This document shows, in pieces, positions 7,779 to 16,827 of a stretch of DNA of 64,000 bases. Source of the DNA: Martelella mediterranea (GTDB lineage Bacteria > Pseudomonadota > Alphaproteobacteria > Rhizobiales > Rhizobiaceae); assembly GCF_021021415.1 (NCBI RefSeq), contig NZ_JAINWJ010000039.1, positions 1-64,000 of the forward strand. The letters run 5' to 3'. Numbering within the stretch: the stretch's first letter is position 1; every line of letters starts with the position of its first letter. The notes under the pieces were generated by a model, which made no database searches, had not been told where the DNA came from, and saw nothing but the letters and a program-made list of their open reading frames with translations. Both the position numbers and the translations under genes were made by a program.

Positions 7779-9035
7779 ATGACAAGAACGCTCAATGGAG
7801 CCGCTGGCCCGAAATGGGCCACAACGACGAGCCACAGAAGCTGGCTTCTGGACCAGGCCAACGCGCTGATTGATTTCTATCATCCCGGCGCCGTCAATCC
7901 GCGCGGCGGTTTCTTCGACCTCGATGATTACGGCAACCCGCTGCCCACGGGTTGGCCGCCGGGGCCAGCGCCGACGCGCGCTCTGTTTGCCTCCGTGCGC
8001 ATGGTCCACTGCTTTTCGCTCGCGCATCTCATGGGCCGGCCCGGCGTTGCCGACAATATCGACCACGGCATGGACTTTCTCTGGAATGGCCATCGCGACC
8101 GCAGGCATGGCGGCTATCACTGGGGCAGCGGCTATAACGGACCGACCGATGCGAGCAAGCAGGCCTATGGCCATGCCTTCGTGCTGCTGGCTGGCGCCAG
8201 TGCCAAGATGGTCGGCCATCCCGACGCCGATCGGCTGATCGCGGACGCCACGACCGTGATTCTCGAGAAGTTCTGGGAGAAGAACAAGGGCGCGATCGCC
8301 GAGGAGTTCAACGAGGACTGGTCTCCGATCAGCAATTATCGCGGCCAGAATTCGAACATGCATTTCACCGAGGCCTGCATGGCTGCCTATGAGGCGACGG
8401 GCGACAACCAGTATCTCGAAATGGCGACCGCCGTTGCCGAACTTCTGATTGGCCGGATCACCGCCGGCAATGAATGGCGATTGCCGGAACATTTCGACGA
8501 GAACTGGCAGATCGACCGGGATTACGACCGCGACGTCTTCCGCCCGTTCGGAACCACCGTCGGTCACTGGCTGGAATGGTCGCGGCTGCTGCTGCAGCTC
8601 TGGGAGCTCAAGGGCCGCGAGTCTGCCTGGTTGCCCGATGCGGCGAAGACGCTGTTCCGCAAGGCTACGGAAGAAGGCTGGGACGCGGAAAAAGGCGGCT
8701 TCTATTTCACCCTCGACTGGCAGGGCAAGCCGCGCGACCGCGATCGCTACTGGTGGCCCTGCGCCGAGGGCATCGGCGCTGCGTCGTTCCTGACCCGGAT
8801 CGACGGCGACGATTTCTACGAGGCCTGGTACCGCCGCATCTGGGACTTTGCCGACAGCCACCTGATCGACCATCTAAACGGCTCTTGGCATCCGCAACTG
8901 GATGACGAACTGACACCGATCACCGACCCCTGGTACGGAAAGCCGGATATGTATCATTCCTTTCAGGCCTGCCTGATCCCGATGCTGCCGACCTCCGGCA
9001 GCGTCTGCCACGGCCTGCTGACGAAGGGACTCTGA
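7779..9035 (+). CDS. AGE-family sugar isomerase/epimerase (mannose isomerase-like)
   Basis: Member of the N-acylglucosamine 2-epimerase (AGE) superfamily, an (alpha/alpha)6 barrel, 418 aa. The start is the ATG at 7779 behind GGGAGG. Characterised relatives interconvert D-mannose and D-fructose (also lyxose and xylulose) or epimerise aldoses at C2, on free rather than phosphorylated sugars. Conserved stretches are FFDLDDYG near the N-terminus, RMVHCFSLAH, GGYHWGSG, GQNSNMHFTEA, VGHWLEWSRLLLQLW and WWPCAEG, which supply the His/Glu/Arg catalytic set of the family. A close paralogue is encoded at 20300-21547. Linked uxuA suggests a mannose-type substrate. Exact activity is not determined. Confidence 0.85.
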   Translation: MTRTLNGAAGPKWATTTSHRSWLLDQANALIDFYHPGAVNPRGGFFDLDDYGNPLPTGWPPGPAPTRALFASVRMVHCFSLAHLMGRPGVADNIDHGMDFLWNGHRDRRHGGYHWGSGYNGPTDASKQAYGHAFVLLAGASAKMVGHPDADRLIADATTVILEKFWEKNKGAIAEEFNEDWSPISNYRGQNSNMHFTEACMAAYEATGDNQYLEMATAVAELLIGRITAGNEWRLPEHFDENWQIDRDYDRDVFRPFGTTVGHWLEWSRLLLQLWELKGRESAWLPDAAKTLFRKATEEGWDAEKGGFYFTLDWQGKPRDRDRYWWPCAEGIGAASFLTRIDGDDFYEAWYRRIWDFADSHLIDHLNGSWHPQLDDELTPITDPWYGKPDMYHSFQACLIPMLPTSGSVCHGLLTKGL

Positions 9036-9037
9036 CG

Positions 9038-9829
9038 ATGGGCTCCGACCTGAAGGGAAAGACGGCGCTCGTGACCGGCGGCGCCCGCGGCATAGGCCAC
9101 GATATCAGCGCCGCCCTTGCGGGAAGCAACGTCGTCATTCATGCCCGCAATGTTACGGACGCGGTTCGGAGTTTCGCCGAGGACCTGGCCGCAGAGCACG
9201 GCGTCAGGACATATGTCGTCACGGCGGATTTCCTGAAGCCCGACGGCGTCGATCAACTGTTCGCCGGCATCGCCGCTGCCGATGTCGGACCGCTCGATAT
9301 TCTCATCAATAATGCTGGTTTCGAGACGACGGCGGCGGCGGAAGATATGCCGGTTGCCGAATGGCAGGCGGTGATCGACGTCAATCTCAACGCGCCCTTC
9401 AGGTGCAGCCAGCATGCCGCCTGGCAGATGATCGAAAAAGGCGGCGGCGTCATCATCAACATCACCTCCATCCACGACAGCGTCCCGCGCAAAGGGCTCG
9501 CTCACTATTGCGCAGCCAAGGCGGCATTGAAGATGCTCGGCCACTGCACCGCGCTCGAATGGGCCGAACACGGCATCCGGGTCATCGGCGTCGGACCGGG
9601 CGCGATCGAGACCGACATGAACCGCGAGGCGATCGAGGGCTTCGGACGCGATAAGTTCGAGGGCTGGATACCTGTCGGCAGGCTCGGCAATACCGGCGAT
9701 ATCGCGGAAACCGTCCGGTTCCTGTGTTCCGACGCTGCAAGCTATATCACCGCCACCGACATCTATGTTGACGGCGGCTACATGAAAAATCTCGTGCGAT
9801 ATGATGACCGCCCGGACAGGCGCGGCTGA
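9038..9829 (+). CDS. short-chain dehydrogenase/reductase (sugar dehydrogenase candidate)
   Basis: Classical SDR of 263 aa. It has the NAD(P)-binding motif TGGARGIG (residues 13-20), NNAGF, a catalytic Ser in NITSIH, the catalytic Tyr and Lys in YCAAK, and the C-terminal FLCSDAASYITATDIYVDGG. It starts two bases after the isomerase stop. In this operon, with a YbhE-type lactonase and UxuA, the simplest role is NAD(P)-dependent oxidation of an aldose (for example mannose) to its lactone. Reduction of a keto-sugar is the alternative. The sequence does not fix the substrate. Confidence 0.88.
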   Translation: MGSDLKGKTALVTGGARGIGHDISAALAGSNVVIHARNVTDAVRSFAEDLAAEHGVRTYVVTADFLKPDGVDQLFAGIAAADVGPLDILINNAGFETTAAAEDMPVAEWQAVIDVNLNAPFRCSQHAAWQMIEKGGGVIINITSIHDSVPRKGLAHYCAAKAALKMLGHCTALEWAEHGIRVIGVGPGAIETDMNREAIEGFGRDKFEGWIPVGRLGNTGDIAETVRFLCSDAASYITATDIYVDGGYMKNLVRYDDRPDRRG

Positions 9830-9844
9830 ACAGGGAGAAAAGAC

Positions 9845-10537
9845 GTGAATCAGTATATGAGCGATGACGCGCTGTTTTCGGCATTGAAGGAGAAGCTGTT
9901 TACCGCCGTCGTCGGGGATGTTCTCGACAAGATGGGCTACCGGCGCCAATTCCTGCCGCAGGCGATCGGGCCCCTGCGCAGCGATATGCGCGTTGCTGGC
10001 CGGGCGATGCCCGTGCTCGAGGCGGATGTCTTCGACGAGATCGCAGCTTCCTCGAATGGTCCGCTCGGCGCTGTTCCCTTCGGCCTGATGATGCGGGCGC
10101 TCGATGACCTGAAGCCCGGCGAGATCTATATCGCCAGCGGTTCGTCGTTCAATTACGCCTTGTGGGGCGAACTGATGTCGACACGAGCCGCCCATCTCCG
10201 CGCCGCGGGCGCGGTGCTCAACGGGTTCGTACGCGACTCTAACGGTATCGAGGCGCTCGGCTTCCCGACCTTCTGCCGCGGCGTTTATGCGCAGGACCAG
10301 GGCCAGCGTGGCAAGGTCATTGATTATCGTGTACCGATCGAGATCGAAGGCATCCGCATCAATCCGGGCGATCTGCTGTTCGGTGATCGCGAGGGCGTCC
10401 TCGTCATCCCGAAGCCGGTCGAGCAGGAGGCGGTTGCCGCCGCGCTGGAAAAGGTTGCCACCGAAAACACCGTCGCCAAGGCGATCCGCAACGGCATGAG
10501 TGCGGAACAGGCGTTCGCTACCTACGGAGTCCTGTAA
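9845..10537 (+). CDS. RraA-family protein, possible class II 2-keto-acid aldolase
   Basis: RraA/HMG-aldolase fold protein of 230 aa. The start is the GTG at 9845 behind GGGAGA; an ATG at 9857 is possible. It contains the loop W-GELMSTRA and, about 20 residues later, GAVLNGFVRDSNGIEALGFP. That RD pair and the upstream GEL glycine/glutamate are the metal and substrate residues of 4-hydroxy-4-methyl-2-oxoglutarate aldolases in this family. It is therefore better read as an enzyme than as an RNase E regulator. UxuA in the same operon makes 2-keto-3-deoxygluconate, a 4-hydroxy-2-oxo acid of the kind such aldolases cleave to pyruvate and an aldehyde. This function is inferred. A relative is encoded at 19631-20296. 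Confidence 0.8.
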   Translation: MNQYMSDDALFSALKEKLFTAVVGDVLDKMGYRRQFLPQAIGPLRSDMRVAGRAMPVLEADVFDEIAASSNGPLGAVPFGLMMRALDDLKPGEIYIASGSSFNYALWGELMSTRAAHLRAAGAVLNGFVRDSNGIEALGFPTFCRGVYAQDQGQRGKVIDYRVPIEIEGIRINPGDLLFGDREGVLVIPKPVEQEAVAAALEKVATENTVAKAIRNGMSAEQAFATYGVL

Positions 10538-11604
10538 TGGATTGTCCGGCCTGGCAGGTCTATATCGGAACTTATACCGAGCCGCTTGACGGGCACGGCC
10601 AGCCGGGGCCGGGCGTCGCTGTAATTGAACTCGACAGGGATAGCGGGGCCGCGCAAGTGCAGGAGGCGCTTTCTGCGATCAACCCTTCCTATATCGCGAT
10701 ATCGGCAGACGGGAGCCGGTTTTATTGCGTCCGGGAGGTTTTCGGTGACCGGCAGCCCGCCCTCGCTGCCTATCGCAGAAAGTCGAAGGGCTCCCTCGAA
10801 AAGACGGGATGTCAACCGGTGTCCGGCGATCTTCCCTGTCATCTGGCGCTGGATGAAACCGGGTGGTTGATTGCCACTGCGCAGTATGGCGGCGGTAATG
10901 TTGCGCTGTTCCCGCTTGACGAAAACGGCGATCCTCAACCGGCGATAAGCCTTGTCCGGCACAGCGGACGGGGGAGATATACTGCAAGGCAGGAGGGGCC
11001 GCATGCCCATTGCGTCCTTTTCGACGGAACCCGGCAACTACTGGTGGCCGATCTGGGCCTCGATAGCATCTTTGTCTATCAGCTCGATCCGGCAACCGGC
11101 GGTATTGATGAGGGGCGCCGCCGCCGAATTGCTCTTCCGGCGGGCTGTGGCCCGCGCCATATGGTATTGTCGACCGATTTACGTTTTCTGTATGTGGCTT
11201 GTGAGCTTGATGAAACCATTGTGACGCTCAAACGCAATGGCGATGATTTCGAGATCTCGCGACAAACGGTCATTTTTGCTGATGCCGAAGATGGCAACGG
11301 CACTGTAGCAGCTATCCGCCTATCTCCCGACGGTCGGCATCTCTATGTCTCCGGTCGTCGCCAGGGCAAGATCGCCTGCCTTGCACTCGATGCGGACGGC
11401 TTGCCCCGTGTCGTCGCCGCTGTTTCTTCAGGCGGAGAATGGCCGAGGGATGTCGCTCTGTCGCCTGAGGGCCGATTCCTGTTGGCCGCGAACCAGCAAA
11501 GTGGGAATGTCTGCATCTTCCGTCGCGATGCAGAAAGCGGAATGCTGGCCGCTATAGGCACCGTTCCCGACCTGGGAGCTCCTGCCGTCATCGCCTTCGC
11601 GTAG
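10537..11604 (+). CDS. YbhE-type beta-propeller lactonase
   Basis: Lactonase of the seven-bladed propeller family that includes 6-phosphogluconolactonase Pgl/YbhE (PF10282), 355 aa. Its ATG overlaps the TAA of the RraA-family gene by one base. Blade motifs repeat as NPSYIAISADGSRFYCV, LPCHLALDETGWLIATAQYG, GPHAHCVLFDGTRQLLVADLG, GCGPRHMVLSTDLRFLYVACE, AAIRLSPDGRHLYVS and WPRDVALSPEGRFLLAANQ. The PHAH and GPRH histidine/arginine loops are those of the family active site. There is no signal peptide. It probably opens the sugar lactone made by the SDR, giving the aldonate for UxuA. It is the last gene of module A before the IS6 element. Confidence 0.85.
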   Translation: MDCPAWQVYIGTYTEPLDGHGQPGPGVAVIELDRDSGAAQVQEALSAINPSYIAISADGSRFYCVREVFGDRQPALAAYRRKSKGSLEKTGCQPVSGDLPCHLALDETGWLIATAQYGGGNVALFPLDENGDPQPAISLVRHSGRGRYTARQEGPHAHCVLFDGTRQLLVADLGLDSIFVYQLDPATGGIDEGRRRRIALPAGCGPRHMVLSTDLRFLYVACELDETIVTLKRNGDDFEISRQTVIFADAEDGNGTVAAIRLSPDGRHLYVSGRRQGKIACLALDADGLPRVVAAVSSGGEWPRDVALSPEGRFLLAANQQSGNVCIFRRDAESGMLAAIGTVPDLGAPAVIAFA

Positions 11605-11690
11605 ATCCGATCTGTCCGGAAGCGACGAGCTCATGCTGCCTGTCATGGGCAGGGCGTGAAAACAGCGATGCAAACGATAACAGTCGCGTG

Positions 11691-12585
11691 GGGGGCTTGT
11701 CGCAAATTTCTGCGTTTAACGGGCTATTCACCAAGTTTGGGGAGATTTCGCTCCGGATTTAGCGGAGCGTAACCATGATTTTGAATGCCATCGTCGAAAA
11801 ACTGAAGCGCCAATCGAAGAACGATTTCAAAGGGCGGCATTTCGAGGCATGGCTCATCGTGCAGGCGGTGACCTGGTACCTGCGCTATCCGCTTAGCTAC
11901 CGAGACTTGGAAGAGATGTTCCGGGAGCGCGGCTTCGAGGTCGATCATAGCACGATCAACCGTTGGGTCTTGGCTTATGCGCCTGTCATCGAGAAACGGC
12001 TGCGGCAGTTTCGACGACCCCACTGTGGCTCAGTCAGGATTGACGAGACCTACGTCAAGATCCTCGGCAAGTGGCGCTACCTGTACCGTGCCATCGACAA
12101 GCACGGAAACCCGATTGACTTCCTGCTCACCACGAAGCGCGACCTTGATGCCGCGAAGCGATTCTTTCGAAAGATGCTCAAGGACGAGCCGCTACTTTCG
12201 CCGGGGAAGATCGGCACCGATGGGGCCAACACCTTCCCCTCAACGATCAAGACGGCCGTCGATGACAGGCACCTGCGTCCGAATCCGGTTCATTATGTTA
12301 CCAAGCATCTCCAGCAAGGCATCGAGAGTGACCACTTTCGAGTGAAGAAGAACATGCCAAAGATCGGCAGCTTCCAATCTTTCAACACGGCGCGCCGAAC
12401 GATTGCGGGTTTTGAAGCGATGCTCTGGCTGAAGAAGGGCTTCGGCTTCACTGGCGATTGGACTGTAAATGACGAGAACGACCTGCTCGCGCGCCTTTTC
12501 GGACTGCAAAAAGTCAACAAAGCATGAAGCGTACCCCATTTAGGGTTAAACTGCGGGGCCGAACCTAACTTTGCGACACGCCCCC
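11691..12585 (+). mobile_element. intact IS6-family insertion sequence
   Basis: About 895 bp with terminal inverted repeats GGGGGCTTGTCGCAAA (11691-11706) and, reversed, GGGGGCGTGTCGCAAA (12570-12585), 15 of 16 bases identical. It encodes one complete transposase. The 8 bases flanking each end differ (11683-11690 against 12586-12593), so the usual 8-bp target duplication of IS6 elements is missing. Confidence 0.88.
11775..12527 (+). CDS. IS6-family transposase
   Basis: DDE transposase of 250 aa. It has an N-terminal zinc-finger/HTH-like segment (YLRYPLSYRDLEEMFRERG, then HSTINRWV) and the catalytic triad in RIDETYVKI, IGTDGANTF and ESDHFRVKK. The length is normal for IS6 (about 235-260 aa) and no stop or frameshift is present, so it looks functional. 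Elements of this family move replicatively, forming cointegrates, and therefore tend to join unrelated segments. Confidence 0.93.
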   Translation: MILNAIVEKLKRQSKNDFKGRHFEAWLIVQAVTWYLRYPLSYRDLEEMFRERGFEVDHSTINRWVLAYAPVIEKRLRQFRRPHCGSVRIDETYVKILGKWRYLYRAIDKHGNPIDFLLTTKRDLDAAKRFFRKMLKDEPLLSPGKIGTDGANTFPSTIKTAVDDRHLRPNPVHYVTKHLQQGIESDHFRVKKNMPKIGSFQSFNTARRTIAGFEAMLWLKKGFGFTGDWTVNDENDLLARLFGLQKVNKA

Positions 12586-12601
12586 GCCGCTTACACTTGG
12601 G

Positions 12602-13690
12602 TCATGATCCGATCGCTACTTCATTTTCTGCATCAAACAATTTCAGTGCTCCGGTCCGGGGGACCAGGTACACGGTGTCTCCGTCGCTGACATTCGTAGC
12701 ATACGGAACCAGAACCTGGGTGGACACGCCGGCAAACATGCCTTCGATCAGCGTCTCGTCGCCCATCATCTCGGTCAGTTCGACATGCATGGCGATCGCG
12801 CCTTTGCCGTCGGCCGTCGCCAGGGTAAAATCCCTCGGCCTGAAACCGGCGATCAGGGATTGTCCCTCGTGAAGCCCGCTCGCGCGTTTGGGGTCGAGAT
12901 CGAAGCTATGTCCGTCTCCGGTTTCAAGTCGGGGGACCGAGCCATCCATCCGTGCGGTCACCGGATAGATGTTGATGTTGGGCGTGCCGACGAACTGCGC
13001 GACAAAGAGTGTCCGGGGGGAATAATAGATTTCTTCCGGCGTCCCGACCTGTTCGATCACGCCCGCTTTCATGACGACGATCCGGTCGGCGAGCGTCATG
13101 GCCTCGAGCTGGTCGTGGGTGACGAAAACCGTGGTGGTTTGCTGGAGCTTGTGCAGACGCTTCAGTTCCAGCCGCATCTGATCGCGCAGCTTCGCATCGA
13201 GATTGCTCAGCGGCTCGTCGAACAGGAAGACCTTCGGCTTCTTGATCATCGCGCGCGCGATCGCGACTCGCTGCTGCTGGCCGCCCGACATCTGGCGCGG
13301 CTTGCGGTCGAGAAGCTGGTTGATATGCAGCACCTCGCTGACCTGGCGCACCTGAGTTTCGATCTCGTCGGCCGGCGTTTTCAGCCGGCGCAGGCTGAAC
13401 GCGATATTGTTGTAGGCCGTCATATGCGGATAGAGCGCGTAGTTCTGAAACACCAGTGCAATCCCGCGGTCGCCCGGCGGCACCGCGTTGACAATCCGGT
13501 CGCCGATCTTCATTTCGCCGGAGGTAATGCTCTCAAGGCCCGCGATCATGCGCAGGATCGTCGATTTGCCGCATCCCGAAGGCCCGAGCAAAACCACGAA
13601 CTCGCCTGAATCGATCGAGAGTTCGATATCCTTCATCACTTCGACGGTGCCATAGGCCTTTGTCAGGGATCTCAGTTGAATATTGGTCAA
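12602..13690 (-). CDS. CUT1 ABC transporter ATPase (MalK/UgpC type)
   Basis: ATPase subunit, 362 aa: an ABC domain plus a C-terminal TOBE/OB domain. It has Walker [10 protein letters not shown] (about residues 37-45), the Q-loop [10 protein letters not shown], the signature [14 protein letters not shown], Walker [13 protein letters not shown] and the H-loop [11 protein letters not shown]. It is the last gene of the minus-strand operon of module B (dehydrogenase, binding protein, two permeases, ATPase) and lies 22 bases after the second permease gene. Its 3' end is only 16 bases from the right end of the IS6 element, so any native terminator has probably been replaced. Confidence 0.92.
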   Translation of the reverse strand: MTNIQLRSLTKAYGTVEVMKDIELSIDSGEFVVLLGPSGCGKSTILRMIAGLESITSGEMKIGDRIVNAVPPGDRGIALVFQNYALYPHMTAYNNIAFSLRRLKTPADEIETQVRQVSEVLHINQLLDRKPRQMSGGQQQRVAIARAMIKKPKVFLFDEPLSNLDAKLRDQMRLELKRLHKLQQTTTVFVTHDQLEAMTLADRIVVMKAGVIEQVGTPEEIYYSPRTLFVAQFVGTPNINIYPVTARMDGSVPRLETGDGHSFDLDPKRASGLHEGQSLIAGFRPRDFTLATADGKGAIAMHVELTEMMGDETLIEGMFAGVSTQVLVPYATNVSDGDTVYLVPRTGALKLFDAENEVAIGS

Positions 13691-13712
13691 CGTGTTTTCT
13701 CCGGTGGCCCGC

Positions 13713-14528
13713 TCAGTCGGCGATGCGGCGCAGCAGGCGATTCATGAAGTTGAGGATGCCGCCCAGCAGCAGCAACGGCGGCAGCGCCAGAAGAATGGCC
13801 GAGGCATTGATGAGCCCCCAGGGCACCTCCATGCCCAGGCTGGAAAAACTTGCGGCAACAACCGGCAGGGTGCTGTTGCGCGAGGTCAGAGTGAGCGCGA
13901 TCAGCAGTTCGTTCCAGCAGACGATGAACGAAAACAGGATGCCACCGACAAGCGAGGGCGCTGCGACGGGCAGGACGACCTTCAGGAAAACCTGACCGTC
14001 GGAATAGCCGTCGAGCAGCGCTGCCTCGGAAAGTTCCGGCGGGACCTGCTGGAAGGCCGGCACGCTGAGCCAGATGATGGTCGAGGTGGTGATCAGGGAA
14101 TAGACGATGATGACCGCCAGAGCGGTGTCGTAAAGGCCGACATCGATGAAGATCGCCATCAGCGGTATCGAGATCGCGACCGGCGGCAGGAACCGCAGCG
14201 ACAGGACGAAGAACTGCATGTGGTTCTTGCCAGGCGGGTCGTAGCGCGCGATCACATAGGCTGCCGGGATGCCGAGGACGGCGCCGACGATCAGCGCCGA
14301 GCCCACGATGACGACGGAGTTGACGATGCCGCTCTGGACCGCCGGCGTATTCAGCACGCCGACGAAATGTTCGAGCGTCGGGCTGAAGATGAATTTCGGC
14401 ACGCGCGAGGTGATGTCGCGCATGGTCTTGAAAGAACCGAGCAACGTCCAGAGAATCGGCAGCACGGTGATGATGATGACCGCCGCCAGCACCAGCGTCG
14501 AGGCGATACGGGAAATCAGTCTGACCAT
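13713..14528 (-). CDS. CUT1 ABC transporter permease (MalG type)
   Basis: Inner-membrane permease, 271 aa, with about six membrane segments. The EAA loop reads PPELSEAALLDGYSDGQVFLKVVLPVAAPS, the site that contacts the ATPase. I chose the ATG at 14528 because AGGA lies seven bases upstream. An ATG at 14546 lacks a ribosome site. The gene overlaps the preceding permease gene by 13 bases, indicating translational coupling. Confidence 0.9.
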   Translation of the reverse strand: MVRLISRIASTLVLAAVIIITVLPILWTLLGSFKTMRDITSRVPKFIFSPTLEHFVGVLNTPAVQSGIVNSVVIVGSALIVGAVLGIPAAYVIARYDPPGKNHMQFFVLSLRFLPPVAISIPLMAIFIDVGLYDTALAVIIVYSLITTSTIIWLSVPAFQQVPPELSEAALLDGYSDGQVFLKVVLPVAAPSLVGGILFSFIVCWNELLIALTLTSRNSTLPVVAASFSSLGMEVPWGLINASAILLALPPLLLLGGILNFMNRLLRRIAD

Positions 14529-15385
14529 TGCCGCATCCTGTTCCATATGATTGAGAAAACGACGATCGTCAGCACCATGAGCAGAACGCTCATCGCCGCC
14601 GCGTAAGAGGTTTCGCCCGAAATGCCGATACCCTGGTTATAGGCGTAGAGGTCGAGGGTTTCGGTCGAGGTGCCGGGGCCGCCATTCGTCATCGTGTAGA
14701 TCAGGTCGAACGAGCGCAGCGATTCCACCGCCTTGACGAAACCGAGCATGATGAGCGGGCCGCGCAACATCGGCAGCACCACGAACCAGTGTATCTCCCA
14801 GGGTTTGGCGTGGTCGATCCTTGCCGCCTCCAGCGGGCTTTTCGGCAGGGTTTCCATCAACTTGAGCAGGATGACCGCAAAGAAGGGCGCCCATTGCCAG
14901 ATATCGACGAATGCGACCGCCCAGAGCGCCAGCGATGGATTGGCGAGAAAGTCGACGGGCGGCAGGCCCATCCCGGTCAGCGGATAATTGATCAGTCCCA
15001 TGGAGGGAGACAGCATGAACCGCCAGATCAGGCCGGCCGACACGCGCGGAAGCAGGATCGGCAGGAGCAGGACGAGGCAGATCAGGTTCCGGCCTTGTCC
15101 GCGCGTCTTTTCGTAAAGCAGCGTCGCCACTCCGGCCGCCCCGATCATGGTTCCGGCGACGGTCGCGATTTCCCATATCACCGAGGTTTTCAGCGCCCCG
15201 AGGAAACGCCGGTCGTGAAGAAGCCGCTGATAGTTTTCGAACCCGATATAGATGCCGTCGGGAAAACGCAGCGACCGATCCTGAAACGAAAGGTTGATCG
15301 CGCCGATCGTCGGCGCGAGCGCCAGAACGATCAGCAGGATCATTGCCGGCAGGATGCAGGCTGCGACAAAGAGTTTTCTGTTCAT
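14516..15385 (-). CDS. CUT1 ABC transporter permease (MalF type)
   Basis: Inner-membrane permease, 289 aa from the ATG at 15385 (MNRKLFVAACILPAMI). The longer open frame upstream runs through the intercistronic hairpin and is unlikely to be translated. The first membrane segment precedes INLSFQDRSLRFPDG, typical of MalF-type subunits in polyol transporters. The EAA loop is KSPLEAARIDHAKPWEIHWFVVLPML, followed by FDLIYTMTNGGPGTSTETL. It partners the permease at 13713. Confidence 0.9.
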   Translation of the reverse strand: MNRKLFVAACILPAMILLIVLALAPTIGAINLSFQDRSLRFPDGIYIGFENYQRLLHDRRFLGALKTSVIWEIATVAGTMIGAAGVATLLYEKTRGQGRNLICLVLLLPILLPRVSAGLIWRFMLSPSMGLINYPLTGMGLPPVDFLANPSLALWAVAFVDIWQWAPFFAVILLKLMETLPKSPLEAARIDHAKPWEIHWFVVLPMLRGPLIMLGFVKAVESLRSFDLIYTMTNGGPGTSTETLDLYAYNQGIGISGETSYAAAMSVLLMVLTIVVFSIIWNRMRQWSD

Positions 15386-15397
15386 TTTTGATACCGG

Positions 15398-15431
15398 CAA
15401 GACTGTCCGCCCGTTCGGGGCGGACAGTCTT
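15398..15431 (-). promoter_or_regulatory. strong intercistronic stem-loop after the binding-protein gene
   Basis: At least 13 perfect base pairs (AAGACTGTCCGCC at 15399-15411 with its complement at 15419-15431), extendable by one, in the short gap between the binding-protein stop and the permease start. There is no long U-tract on the transcribed strand, so it more likely protects or attenuates the message than ends it. Confidence 0.75.
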
Positions 15432-15437
15432 TTCCTG

Positions 15438-16736
15438 TCAACGGTTGGAACGGCGCAGGTGGTGGACGGCGAAATCATTGACCTCGTCGAGCGATGCCTG
15501 GACGTCGGTGCGGGTGCCGGTCGTCAGTTCCTCGATCGCAAGACCCAGCTCATCGCCGATCGTCGGCCATTCCGGAATGCGCCAGAACAGAACCGAGGTG
15601 ACCGGCGCCGAACCCTTCAGCGCCTCGGCGAAATCGGGCGGCATCGATGCCGTCAGACCCGGATTGTCAAGCGACGACTTGCGGGCGTAATCGGAGGTGA
15701 TGCCGCGGTCGATCCTCTCGGTCTCCATTTCCTTGCTCGTCGCCCAGCCAATGAACTCACCGGCGATCAGGCGTTCGCACTCCGATTTCGCGCCCTCGGC
15801 GGAAATGCCGAGGCCGTGGCCGAAGCCCGCGGAGGGAAGCGGGGAGGGCGGCGGGGCGTAGCCGATCTTGCCGACGACGGAGGAAACGCTCTCATCCTCC
15901 ATCGGCGGGGCGAAGATCTCGTTGGCGTAGACCATCGCCACCTGGCCGGAGCGCATGCCTTCCATCTGCTCGGCGAAGGTCGCCGTGCGCCCGCCCGGCG
16001 GGGCGTAGTCGAACAGTTTGACGAAGGTTTCCGTGGCCTTCACCGCTGCTTCCGAATTGAGCTGCGGCACGCCGTCTTCATCGGTCCATTCGCCGCCATA
16101 AGCCTTGAAGAAGGGAATCCAGGTCCAGACATTCATGCCGGAGCCGCGGCGTCCGCGATTGGCCCAGCCGTAGTGATCCGGGGGCTGGTTCAGCGCCTCG
16201 GCCGCAGCCACCATCTCGTCCATGGTTTTCGGCACATCGACGCCGGCTTCGGCGAACAGATCCTTGCGATAGAAGAGAATGTCGCCACCGCCCATGGTCG
16301 GCGCCACATAATCCTTGCCCTCCCATGAGCCGACGGCACGGCGGCTGCTGAGGAAGTCGTCGAAGTCGTAGTGCTCGGGATAGTAGTCGAGTATCGGCAG
16401 GATCCACCCGGCATCTGCGAATTCGGGCACATTGGCTTCGTCAAGATAGTAAACCTGATAGGCGCCGGCGCCGGTCGACGCATCGAGACGCTCCTGGGCG
16501 CGCCGCTCGTTTTCGCCAAGCCGCGTGAATTCGACGCTGGTGTCCCACTTGTCTTCGAACTGGCCTTTCAGCTCCTCCATCAGCCCGACCGACGGCGTGG
16601 GCTGGACGAGAACGCGCAGCGTCGGCACCTTGCCGATGCAGGCGCCGCTGTCGGCCGCCGCCGCCTGTCCCACAGTCAACGCCAGCACGCCGGCGACCGC
16701 TGTGCCCCGCAACCATGCGCTTGCAGTTGTATTCAT
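15438..16736 (-). CDS. CUT1 ABC transporter, periplasmic binding protein (polyol-type)
   Basis: Extracellular solute-binding protein family 1, 432 aa from the ATG at 16736, which follows GGAGGAGAG. A signal peptide runs to about residue 25 (AGVLALTVGQAAA, then ADSG). Characteristic stretches are LKGQFEDKWDTSVEF, a Tyr-rich YYLDEAN strand and IGYAPPPSPLPSAGFGHGLGISA near the ligand cleft. Together with an MtlK-type enzyme encoded divergently, it resembles the SmoE/sorbitol-mannitol class. The ligand is an inference. Confidence 0.88.
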   Translation of the reverse strand: MNTTASAWLRGTAVAGVLALTVGQAAAADSGACIGKVPTLRVLVQPTPSVGLMEELKGQFEDKWDTSVEFTRLGENERRAQERLDASTGAGAYQVYYLDEANVPEFADAGWILPILDYYPEHYDFDDFLSSRRAVGSWEGKDYVAPTMGGGDILFYRKDLFAEAGVDVPKTMDEMVAAAEALNQPPDHYGWANRGRRGSGMNVWTWIPFFKAYGGEWTDEDGVPQLNSEAAVKATETFVKLFDYAPPGGRTATFAEQMEGMRSGQVAMVYANEIFAPPMEDESVSSVVGKIGYAPPPSPLPSAGFGHGLGISAEGAKSECERLIAGEFIGWATSKEMETERIDRGITSDYARKSSLDNPGLTASMPPDFAEALKGSAPVTSVLFWRIPEWPTIGDELGLAIEELTTGTRTDVQASLDEVNDFAVHHLRRSNR

Positions 16737-16827
16737 ATCGTCTCTCCTCCTCTTATACCGGCACGGCACCGAGCTCCCTAATCCCCGGGCCGTTCCGGCT
16801 ATTCCCCTTTGTCGCTCCCCAATGGAG

